From assembly GCA_034008185.1 (NCBI GenBank), contig CM067083.1, positions 124,824,337 to 124,888,336 on the forward strand: a DNA stretch of 64,000 bases. The letters are read 5' to 3'. This document shows, piece after piece, positions 54,721 to 64,000 of this stretch. Under the pieces are notes generated by a model. That model was given only the letters and a program-made list of their open reading frames with translations. It was not told where the DNA came from and ran no database searches. Made by a program: the position numbers and the translations under genes. How positions within the stretch are numbered: position 1 is the first letter of the stretch; each line of letters begins with the position of its first letter. This stretch comes from Gorsachius magnificus. Taxonomy: Eukaryota; Chordata; Aves; Pelecaniformes; Ardeidae.

Positions 54721-57700
54721 CTGCTTCCCAGCCCCCCAGCCCATCCTTCTCCTTCTCCTCGTCGTCCCCCGCAGCGCCCGGGGCTGCACCCCACTTCTCT
54801 TGAACCTCGCTGGGTGCCAGGGACCCCGATCCCAGGGGACGAGCGGGGTGCCGGGCCACCCCCATTGCCACTCCATAGAACTCCACTCGCCCCACGGCCC
54901 TCTCGGGGGGGTGTGTGTGTGTGTGTGTGTCACAGCCACCCACAACAGCCCCCGAGGGGGGCAGAGAAACCCAAGGATTCCCCTCTGCACATCCTCCCTT
55001 GCCTTCGCTGCCCCATCAAAACCTCTTCAGAAAGTTCCCCTTCCTTTTCCCCGTGTTCCAGCCGCCGCCTGCTCCCCTCTTGCACCCCTGGATTTGGAAA
55101 AGCGGCTGTGGGTCGTTGCTGCTGGAGATGCCCCTGAATGAGCCCCGGAGCAGGCTGCGAGGAGCCCTCCCCGGTACCTGGGAGAAGCACACTCGGCCTC
55201 ACCGAGCTGTGGCATGGCCGGAGGCACCGCGCTCCCGTGTGTCCTCAACCCCAGCAGCTCTAATGAGAGGCCACCACAGCTGCTTTGCCAGGGGAAGTAA
55301 TTGCTTCTGTGAGGTAATTAATACCAAAACGAGAGCGCCAAAGCCACAGCTCCCCAGAGGTTTTGGGCACGCTCAGGGTTATTCCTGTCCTGTTGTAGCC
55401 GAAGAGGAGCGCAAGCACGGAGGCTGGGGGCGGAGGCTGGGGGCAGAGGCTTGGGCCAGCAAGGGACAGGGACATGAGCCCTGGCCACCTGCCCTGGGAT
55501 GAGTCCTGCCAGGCCTGACATGGGGAGCCCAGGCCACCCCATCCCAGGATGGCCATGGGCAGGGCACCCTGGATGAGCCCTGGTTGGGAAGGTTCACTGG
55601 TCCCAAGGCCAGCAAAACTGGTCTGCAGGCCAGCAAGGGGACCCAGCCCTGGCTCACGAAGCAGGATGAGCGTAGCTTCGTCTCAGGGGAGAGTTTGTTC
55701 CCTGCCTGGGCACGTCACAGGGCGTGCGAGCTTGGAGCGGCAGTGAGGAGCAGACCATGGCCACCAGGCACGGGGCCAGACCAGAAATCCTCACATCCTC
55801 CCTGCTGCCAGCTCCCGGAGTGCTGGGAGGCAGGCAGAGCGCAGGCAGGCAGGGCAGCGCCTCTGGGCACATCGAGGGAGGCTTTCCCTTCCAGAGATCT
55901 TCAGAGGTGGCTCCTGGCTGTGCTTCTGGTGGCTGAATGGGAAGCGCCTTTGTTTGGGATACAGATCCCGGTGCCTTTGTTGCAGGATGGATATTTCAGC
56001 AGGACTCGCTCTTTGCACGAGGCGGGAGGACGTGGGACTCACAGGCCAGACAGAGCCTGGATGGTGGCAGCCTTGCCAGAGGGATCTGGAGCTTGGCGTC
56101 CTGATGGAGATGGCATGGAGGAAGCACACTACTGGGGCTGCTGGTGTGGAGGCGGGAGTGCCTGCAGCAAGGACAGAGCTACCCCTCTGCCCCTGGGTCC
56201 CTGACCAGAGCCAGGCTCTGCTGCAGCTGGGTGCATCCCGCACCACGTCCCCGTGGGACTCGCGGAGCTGCACTGATCCCTTACCCGGCTCCCACTCCTT
56301 CAGAGTTGATTCACAACCTCCATCATCACCCTCGAGGGCAGCTCTTCACCACCAGCCTCGGCCAGACCCAGCTGGGGAGGAGAGAAATGACTCAAAGGGC
56401 AATTAAACATTAACGGCAGGCGGTCGCCGCGGGAGGACAGCTCACAGGGCTTCCTTTGTTCCAAAGGGGGGTTTAATTTATAAAAATAACACAACTTAGA
56501 AGGTCACCGGCATCGCTAGACGTGACATGCGTGTGTAATCATCTCCAAGCATCCGGTCAGCTCGGTAAACAGATGGGAGGAACCCCAAGACCGGTGGCCA
56601 GAGTCACCTGAGGAGCAAACAGGAGGGACCAGGCATGGCACAACACGGAGAGCCCGGGCATGGCACAACACGGAGAGCCCCTGAGCAGCAGGAGCCGAGG
56701 AAGCCTTTAAATTGCTCCAGGCACTGGGATGTCACTCCCAAAGCAAAGCGCAACGGGATTATTTACCCTCCCCAATGGAAAAGGAATACAGAGAAACAGG
56801 TTTGAAGCCAAAATTAAGCGGTTTCCTCCACTAGACAAGTGGGGAGGTTTCCAGTGAATTCCTTAGTGTTTATAAAACGTGTGGAACAAGACCCCATCGG
56901 TCTAACATGCCACAGCTCCAATGCCTGTCCTGCTGATCTCCCCCAGCCCAGCTTTTTATGCACCTGGGAGAGGAAAAATTGAGCTATTTTAAATATTAAC
57001 CTCTTGCAGCAACATCTCCCCTTGGTTATTTTGACACCAGAGAAGCAAAAAGTGCTTCCTAGCAGGACAGCTTATTTCTTCTTCCCAGTAACTCCGCACC
57101 AGAAACCAGAGCAAGAGCACAATGATACTGGCTTTAAAGTCCCTTAACGCTTGCTGCCAAAAAAAGGGAGAGATCTACTGTTGATTTATGATATATTTTG
57201 AAGAGGAAACACAGAAAAGCTGCCTTGAAGTGAAGAAAAAAAAAAAAAAATTGCACTAACCATAGGAGAAAACACTTTTGAACAGGAATCCTGCGGGGTG
57301 GGGTAAGGATACATACACGCACCCTCAGTGGCTTTTTTTCATAGCTTAGTGTCCTGACCTTCCCTACCAAGCTCACACAGCAGCAAGGAAATAAAACTGG
57401 GTCCTGACAAAACCAGAGGACCCCAAGGGATCTCCCATTTGGTCCCCCTAAGAGCCTGGCAGCCATCACGGTGCTGACCTCCCTCAGGATCACGACGACC
57501 AGATCCCAAGCCTCTGCGTGCACTTCTTGCAGCAACACTCCCCTCTAAATCACCAAAACTGTTCAAAGAAAACAACAGCAGTGACCTGGAGGGAGCAAAC
57601 GGCACCCACCCGCTGATCAGCAACCTGTAACACAACCCCAAAACAGGGCAACACGTTGCTGCTGTGAGAAAAGAGGGTTGGGGGAGGAATATGCCCCCCG

Positions 57701-58442
57701 CACCGCTCACCTAACCCGGGAGCGCTGCGGGGCCAAGCGAGCAGGCAAATCGTGGGCACCCACGAAGCTCTGCGATGCAGGCAAAGCTCAGGAGATGAGG
57801 CTGGCCGAGAGGAGGAAGGGCAGAGCCAAGAGGCAGCCATGCTGGGGGCTGAACTGCCTCCTCCTTGGGTCCTCCTCCTGCCTGCAAACAGCCAGGGCCA
57901 CCCACAGCTGAGGACAGTCCCTGACAGGGGCTGGTGGCACCTACCCAGAGCTCGCCAGCACAGCGTGAGCGGAGGGCTGGGAGAGAGGGAGCACGTGGCT
58001 TGAGGGCCTGAAGCCTTAGGGGCTCTTCCCAACGAGTTGAGCTTGGGGAAGGAGGTGGAGGTAGGAGACTCTGTGCTGTGATGAGGAGGTGGGTGCCACA
58101 CATCCAAACCCCTCCACGACTGGCAACTCCCGGGAGGCGTAACGCATCCGGGAAGGTGGGGACCTCACTGCTTTCAGCACTTAGGCTGACCATGACCTGA
58201 GGCCACGGATGCAAGGAGGGGTCTGGGGTCTCTCTCCCCTCCTCAGCACTCTGCCCCCTTTCCACCATATCACAAATGCACTACGGTCCAATGCAGTCCT
58301 GCTTCCATGGTGGGTGCTGGGAGTATCTTGCGGCCGTGCCAGCGGCGAGCGTGAGGAGGAAAGGGGTGCCCCACGGCCGTACGCCTGCCTGGGAGCTAGC
58401 TGGGAGGAGAGGAAGGTTTCCAGCTCTGAGCTGCTCTGTTCC
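54720..58442. other. ADCY3 - DNAJC27 intergenic and probable DNAJC27 3' UTR
   Basis: It holds an 18-base GT run (54912-54930) and a 24-bp direct duplication (56634-56680, catggcacaacacggagagcc). AT-rich sequence at 56460-57300 may be the end of the DNAJC27 3' UTR, with ATTAAA on the minus strand (complement at about 56470-56475). No coding gene is supported. Confidence 0.55.
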
Positions 58443-58575
58443 CTACTTGATGTTTTTGAGAAGCGCGGTCCGGGCGTTCACCACCGCTTTGAAGGCGTCC
58501 TCGCTGCCGGGAGCCACGCACTTATCGGGGTGGAGCAGCACAGCCAGCTTCCGATAGGCTTTGTTCACTTCGTCC
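58443..58575 (-). CDS. DNAJC27: DNAJC27 last exon, core of J domain
   Basis: Encodes [18 protein letters not shown], with the HPD motif needed to stimulate Hsp70 ATPase, then the ending [10 protein letters not shown]. The first base completes an Arg codon from exon 59961-60121. The short J domain sits at the extreme C-terminus, as in mammals. Confidence 0.93.
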
Positions 58576-61500
58576 CTAGGAGACACGACAAGAGTGAGGG
58601 GACCCACACGACACACAGCCCGGCTCAGCCTCGCCCCGGCTGGCAGAGCACAGCGGGGTCAGGAGCTCCCCCCTGTGCTAAACACCCCTGTGTAGACACT
58701 TTTGAACCCTTGCCTTGCTGGCACTAAGGGCCTCTGGGCTTTGGAGGTGATGCTATGGAGAAAGAGCTGAAGAAAAGCACACAGGGCACTTTTTGGTGTG
58801 GCATGAGGAGAGGAGGGGGGAGAACCCCTCTCCAGGGGCAGATACACCCTCTCCACCACGGGACTGTGCCAGCACGAATGCTCCCATCACGCCAGACACG
58901 TGCCTGCGACACGTGCCTTGGTGTGCTGAGCCTCTGGCACCATGAGAGCAGAAAGCTGGGAGACAGCGTGGGGGCACACACACCCTGACTCAGCTTCGCA
59001 TCAAACTGCCTACGCACTCCAGGCGAAGGCGTTGCACATCACTTCAGCCCTTTAAGCCCTGGGTGTCTGGTCCAAGGCAGACATCTTGACTCCAGCTACA
59101 GGCTGTGGAGAAAGGGGGGGGGGCACCTCCTCAGGGAGGTGAGTCCATCCGTGCCAGTGACCGCAGCACAAACCGCCCTGCAGAGCTGCTGATCTCTCCG
59201 CGTGGATGAGAGGGGGCTGGAGGAGAGCTTAGGCTCAACACCTACATTTCAGAGAGCCAATGGGAGGATGTGTGAGTCCTGATATATGTTATCCAAAAAT
59301 CTGCTCTTCAGCCCCTCCATAAGGAGTGCACAAGGGTAGTCCTTGTGTTTCAGAGAGGGGAAAGCAAGACATAGCTCTGGGAGCTTGTTTTAGCAGCCCA
59401 AGTCATACAGCAGAACTGGGAGATTCAATATCCGACCTCTTACACAGGCAATGACCAGTTCCACCCAACTAGAGGTCCTCTGAGGACGACAAGAGAAAGC
59501 TTGTCTTAGGGAAGTACTGTTTCCAGGTGGAAGAGCTGTAGCATTAATCCCTTTTTGATAATGTGGGCAGTAGCCTTACAGCAGCCTGAGAGCTTCTCCA
59601 GACCTGGAGAGCAAGGAAAGTAAAGCTGGAGCTGCTCCAAACACGTCTGGCATGTGAGTGACCAGAGACGGCTCAGCCTGGAGGGCAGGATGCAGGGCCA
59701 GGCAGCTGACAGGGCTGAAGTTCTCCTGTTCATCACTGCCCTCTTGCCTCCAGCCTGGCTTGTCTTGTCAAAAGGGGGGATTTGGTGCTCAGGACCGAGG
59801 GTTTCTTTTGCATCGCCTCAATTTTGTGGCTAGATATTATGTGCTACATAAACCAAGGTGAGCTTATCAGCAGTCAGGTTGCTAAAAGGTCACAGATGCA
59901 ACCGGCCTGCCGGGTCAGGAAGAGTACACACAGCCAGGCAAACGCTGCAATCTCCCTCACCTTGTGGCTCCGGGTTTGACCCCCAGCATGTCCCAGCTGT
60001 CCTTGCTGTTGCGGATTCTGCGAATGGCATCTGCCTGCTCTTTGGTGAAGCTGACCCCTGTGCTGGAAGGAGGGCGTTTCCCGCCGTTGTCACACAGGTC
60101 GATGATGGCCGAGTAGAAAGTCTGTGAACACAAGGGAGGAGTTAGCGGGAAGGAACAGTCCCCAGAGGTGGTGGCAGTGTCATAGGAGACCCTGCTGCCC
60201 TCACTGGCTGTGGGCTCATCCTCCAAAGCATGGGGGAGCATTTGCACAACTGCTGAATGCCCACTCCCTGCTGCCCGGGCTGTGGGGGGCTGAGATACCC
60301 CAGTCTGGGGGGATCCAGTCCTTGCAAGGACCACGGTACAGGCTGAGGAGGAGGCCAGGCCCCACATTTATCTCAAACCCACTTCAGCTCAGTGCTAGAC
60401 CTGAAAAAGTGACATGGGCATCTCTGCTTCCACATCCCCAGAGCAGCAAGAGGGATCACCAGCTTTGAGCAACACAGTGCTAGCACCAGCTCAGGACTGG
60501 GAGGACCAATGGTGATCCTGAGCTAAACAGCTACGGTTTTCTCAGGGCGACATTTCACTGGGAAGACACCTCTGGGGCAGAGGGCCAACATGTTTTGTGG
60601 GATCCAGGCAGCTCAGGAGACATTCTGCCATCAAATCCTGGCTCAGTGTGGTGCCTGTGCCCTCACCACCTTCATTACACTTCACCTGAAACATCTCATT
60701 GATTCCTTCTCCTGTTTGTGCCGATGTCTCAAAGTAAAGAAAGCCCCGGCTCTCTGCCCAGAGCCGCCCCTCGCTTTCATCCACGCTGCGGTGCTTGGTG
60801 CAGTCGATCTAGACCAGGAGAAAAGGCAGAGATCAGAGCTCAGCTAGGGTCTGCAGCGGCAGCTGGAGGAACACAGTTCCAAGCCCCGATCATCTACTAG
60901 CGGGTAAGGGACATGTCTGGTTGGAGAGGCTGTTTGCTTATCCTGAAGGGGTGGAGGCAGCATGGAAAGAAAGCACAGAAAATTCAAGTGAAAAGGTCTT
61001 TGAGAGTTTATCTAGTCCAGAGACAGTCACCTCTACTTGATCCCTTCCTGACTGATGTGTGGCCACCACAGTCTCAAAACCCTGTTGAAATGCGGTCTCC
61101 AGTGCTCCTCACACACAGATCTGGCTTTCAGGAAGTCTTCCCTACAACCCAACAACACTTCCTTTGCTGCAGCTGGAGCTCAACAGCTTGGGCTCAGGCT
61201 GGGAACACGACAAGGCCTGAGGGCCAGAGATCAGGACCGTACCGCAGCCTGGCTCCCCACCACAGCTCACCTTGTTCGCACAGACAACGAAGACGATGTT
61301 CTCCATGTTCCCATGGGGACCCAGCTCCTGCTTCATCTCAGCCAGCCACGCGTCCAGCGCGTCGAAAGACTCCTTTTGTCCGACGTCGTAAACCAGGATG
61401 ACCCCCTGCGTGTCCTTGTAAAACTCGTTCCTCACCTGTGGGGACAAAGGCAGGGCGCTGGCATCAGCGACGGCCAGGCTGAGAGCACACGGGCCGGCAG

Positions 61501-63804
61501 ATCTGGGGGGGAATCACCATCTACCTGGCACCTATTACATTCTGTGATAAAAATCTTATCTCTACACAAACAGAAGATCACAGAAAAAGGGCAGATGGGG
61601 GAACCCTAGTAATAGTAATAACGCAAATAAAAGATTCATCTCCACACACACAAAAAAGCACAGAGGCACAACAGCAGACAAGGTGTCAGACCAGCTCCTG
61701 GGGAGACTGGAAGGTCTGGGAGTCAACCAAGAGACCAGTTTGCAGATGTGTGAGGCAGCGGGGCAGAGCAAGGATCCTGGCCCAGCCACTGGGCAGACTG
61801 CATGTCTATGCCCAGCTACTGGAGGGATCGGCAGGACGTCTGTCTGTGAGTGTGGGTGTGTGTAAGGAGGTCTACACCAGCAGCTGGAGCGGGGCTGCAG
61901 CCTCTGTGGTTCATATGTGCAGTGCCAGCAACTGGGGAGACCAAAAATCCCCAGGAGAGCTGCTGGATGAGGGTCTAAGCTCAGCTAAAGGACAGACATT
62001 AGAATAGAACAGAATAGTTCCGCTGGAAGGGGACCTACAGGGATCATCAAGTCCAACTGCCTGACCACTTCAGGGCTGAGCCAAAGTTAAAGCACGTTGT
62101 TAAGGGCACTGCCCAAATGCCTCTTAAGCACCGACAGGCGCGGGGCATCGTCCCCCTCTCCAGGAAGCCTGTGCCAGGGTTTGACCACCCTCTCGGTAAA
62201 GAAATGCTTCCTCATGTCCCGTCTAAACCTCCCCTGGTGCAGCTTTGAACATTCCCAGGCATCCTGTCCCTGGATCCCAGGGAGAACAGCTCAGCACCTC
62301 ATGTCCCCTCCTCAGGAAGCTGTGGGGAGCAATGAGGTCGCCCCTCAGCCTCCTTTTCTCCAAATTAGACAAGCCCGAAGCCCTCAGCCGCTCCTCACAG
62401 GAGGTTCCTTCCAGCCCTTCCACCAGCTTTGTTGCCCTGCTCCCGACACATCCCAGTACCTTCACATCCCTCTTAAATGGTGGGGCCCAGAACTGTGCAC
62501 AGTACTCAAGGTGAGGCTGCACCAATGCTAAATACTGAAATAAATACAGCATTAAATAAACTGCTCTTTCCTAACATTCTATACATTTTTATTAGTCACA
62601 GGATGGTGCTTTGCCAAGCATCAACAGTGTTTTTAGAATTAAGAATTAGTATGCATTACACTTAAAACAATTGGATTGTACTGGATAAACATTTAATGTT
62701 CCTTTCTTCCACTTCTGGGTCCACTTTATTACTTTGTTTATAATTTAAAAGAAATGTCATTAGCAGTGAGCACAATCACTCCTTTGTGCCAGCTCTCCAA
62801 AACGGATGTCATAGTCTATGTGCTCAAATCCTAAAGTTTTATCCTGCAACGTCCTTTTTGTAAATAGTACTGTTCATTACTTACATGGCAAATAATTAGG
62901 GAAGGGAAGGGAAGGGAAGGGAAGGGAAGGGAAGGGAAGGGAAGGGAAGGGAAGGGAAGGGGACTTTAGTTGGAAGGGACCTACAATGATCACTTAGTCC
63001 AACTGTAAGTGTTTTACAGTTCTTTGGTCCTGGATTAGGATGCCAGTATGCTACAGATGCCCAAGGTAAGCTCCAAAAATCTTCCAATCTGAGTAAATTT
63101 AACCTCAAGATGGGCAGATTCATAAGCACAAGGAGCCACTTTGAAATAGGGCTAGCAACACGAATGGTAGCTTGTAAAAGCCAAACCGTGGTTTATGAGA
63201 AAGCGGTTGGGTTATTCTTTTTATCAGAGTTGTTTGTGGCTTTATAGGTTCCAGTTTTAATTTTGTTTTCTTTCTCCTGATCGGCCAGAGAGACCAGGAT
63301 GAGGCCAGTGGCGCTGTCTGTGCCAGTGCTGGATGTTTCTGTGTTTGTCTGCGCATGTGTGTATGTATATACATCTTGTATAGGTGTGCCTACAGGGGAT
63401 ACGCACTCAGCCTCACTACTGGTTGCACCTCAGAGTATGGCACTGGGGGAGCCTCACCTCCATCAGGCTCCTGGATTCAGCAACCCTTAGCAGCAGGGAG
63501 TCACTGCTCACAGAGAGGCAGCGAGGGTTTCTAAGTACTGGCCCGGTGTCCGTGGCAGGAAAGAAGGGGGTGTAGTGTAGCGGAGGAAGCTTGTAAGAAA
63601 TGTATTTTTCAGTTTCCCATCCCCAAACACAATTTTGGGCAGGTCTGAGGAAAGCTGCTGGGTGCCAAACACTTCTGAGATGGGTTGGCTGAGGCAGCCC
63701 TGCGGCGTGCTGCCTGGAGCCGCGTCTGCCTTACCTCGTAGAAGAACGGGTGTCCTGCCATGTCAAAGATGTTCACCTTGATCTCTCGGTCTCTGATCTG
63801 CACT
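58443..63804 (-). CDS. DNAJC27: DnaJ homolog C27 (RBJ), last five coding exons
   Basis: Rab-like small GTPase fused to a C-terminal J domain; mammalian work links it to MEK/ERK nuclear signalling. Exons (minus strand): 63735-63804, 61271-61435, 60686-60808, 59961-60121 and 58443-58575 (TAG 58443-58445). With two bases from the missing upstream exon they make 217 residues plus stop; human has 273, so about 56 N-terminal residues (P-loop and switch I) lie beyond 64000. Visible GTPase motifs: the switch II region DMAGHPF, where the usual DTAGQE is altered, the guanine-specificity motif as CANK-ID across the 61271/60808 junction, and ETSAQTG. The J domain carries the HPDK tripeptide signature. 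The frame is unbroken. Confidence 0.95.
58576..61270. other. DNAJC27 introns
   Basis: Introns 58576-59960, 60122-60685 and 60809-61270. No transposon or additional exon is recognised. Confidence 0.65.
61999..62537 (-). mobile_element. CR1 LINE, 3' fragment, minus strand, older subfamily
   Basis: The 3' terminus is agaatagaacagaatagttc. It runs through ggaaggggacctacagggatcatcaag and the segments matching glutamate-rich CR1 C-terminal codons (reverse complement reads [15 protein letters not shown]). It shows more substitutions than the NCOA1 copies. Confidence 0.9.
62898..62959. repeat. (gggaa)n microsatellite, about 12 copies
   Basis: Perfect pentamer array that runs straight into a CR1 3' tail (62960-63005, minus strand). 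Confidence 0.93.
62960..63005 (-). mobile_element. CR1 tail remnant
   Basis: The segment agttggaagggacctacaatgatcacttagtccaactg is the reverse complement of a CR1 3' end; its terminal octamers are replaced by the gggaa array. Confidence 0.75.
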
Positions 63805-64000
63805 CTGAAAGACAAGTGGGAAATGCTTGAGAAGGCTCTACTTCAGCCCTCGCACAGGCTGTGTCCCTGCAGGAACACCCCTTCTCTCTGCCAGCCCTCT
63901 ACAGAGGAAGAGCTGGATGACCAGGGACAGAAAAATCAGCAAGAAGTTCCGAGTGCTGGGATTTAATGGCCAGAAAACTGCCCCTAGAGCTGGTCAGACA

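Larger units (their letters stand above)
61436..63734. other. DNAJC27 intron with CR1 and GGGAA repeat
   Basis: Holds the CR1 at 61999-62537, a (gggaa)n microsatellite at 62898-62959 followed by a CR1 tail, and AT-rich sequence in between. The remaining part, 63010-63734, shows nothing recognised. The last 196 bases of the window (63805-64000) belong to the next DNAJC27 intron. Confidence 0.7.

Noticed and set aside
53869..54990. Pro/Arg-rich frames in the CpG island
   Set aside because: High GC removes stop codons in all frames; no family is recognised and several frames are open at once.
1..64000. tRNA, rRNA, CRISPR or microRNA genes
   Set aside because: I saw no cloverleaf with A/B boxes, no regularly spaced palindromic repeats and no hairpin I could name. 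A covariance-model scan would be needed to exclude small RNAs.

Overview
The window looks like bird nuclear genome. It is full of CR1 LINE fragments ending in ATTCTATG-type octamers, carries one solo endogenous-retrovirus LTR of an avian type, has compact GC-rich genes with introns down to 84 bp, and has many G-rich minisatellites. Protein similarity recognised by eye gives five vertebrate genes in the order NCOA1 (+), PTRHD1 (-), CENPO (+), ADCY3 (-), DNAJC27 (-). This is the gene order of human 2p23.3, so the block is conserved synteny. There are no bacterial-style operons, CRISPR arrays or plasmid features.

Layout. 1-27,100: the 3' half of NCOA1 (steroid receptor coactivator SRC-1), ten constitutive coding exons plus a conserved cassette exon giving the short SRC-1E C-terminus, then a low-complexity 3' UTR. 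27,100-30,700: PTRHD1 (two coding exons, minus strand) with a 1.2 kb CR1 in its only coding intron. 30,600-30,770: a CpG-rich bidirectional promoter between PTRHD1 and CENPO. 31,347-37,775: CENPO, six coding exons, whose first intron holds an intronless, 5'- and 3'-truncated copy of MAP2K2 (MEK2) that reads in frame with the CENPO start codon. 37,776-40,071: convergent 3' flanks of CENPO and ADCY3. 40,072-53,868: ADCY3, twenty coding exons, with two separate single-base deletions (exons 1 and 16) in an otherwise intact frame. 53,869-58,442: CpG island and intergenic or 3' UTR sequence. 58,443-63,804: the last five coding exons of DNAJC27; its 5' exons lie beyond the window.

The genes do not form one pathway: a nuclear-receptor coactivator, a peptidyl-tRNA hydrolase-like protein, a kinetochore protein, a ciliary/olfactory adenylyl cyclase and a Rab-like GTPase with a J domain. 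The most unusual item is the MAP2K2 retrocopy in CENPO intron 1. Processed copies are rare in birds, and this one keeps an open frame that starts at the CENPO ATG if intron 1 is retained. All homology statements come from recognition of protein sequence; no database search was run. Exon ends were set by GT/AG sites and by phase bookkeeping, which closes for every exon except the two ADCY3 exons noted.
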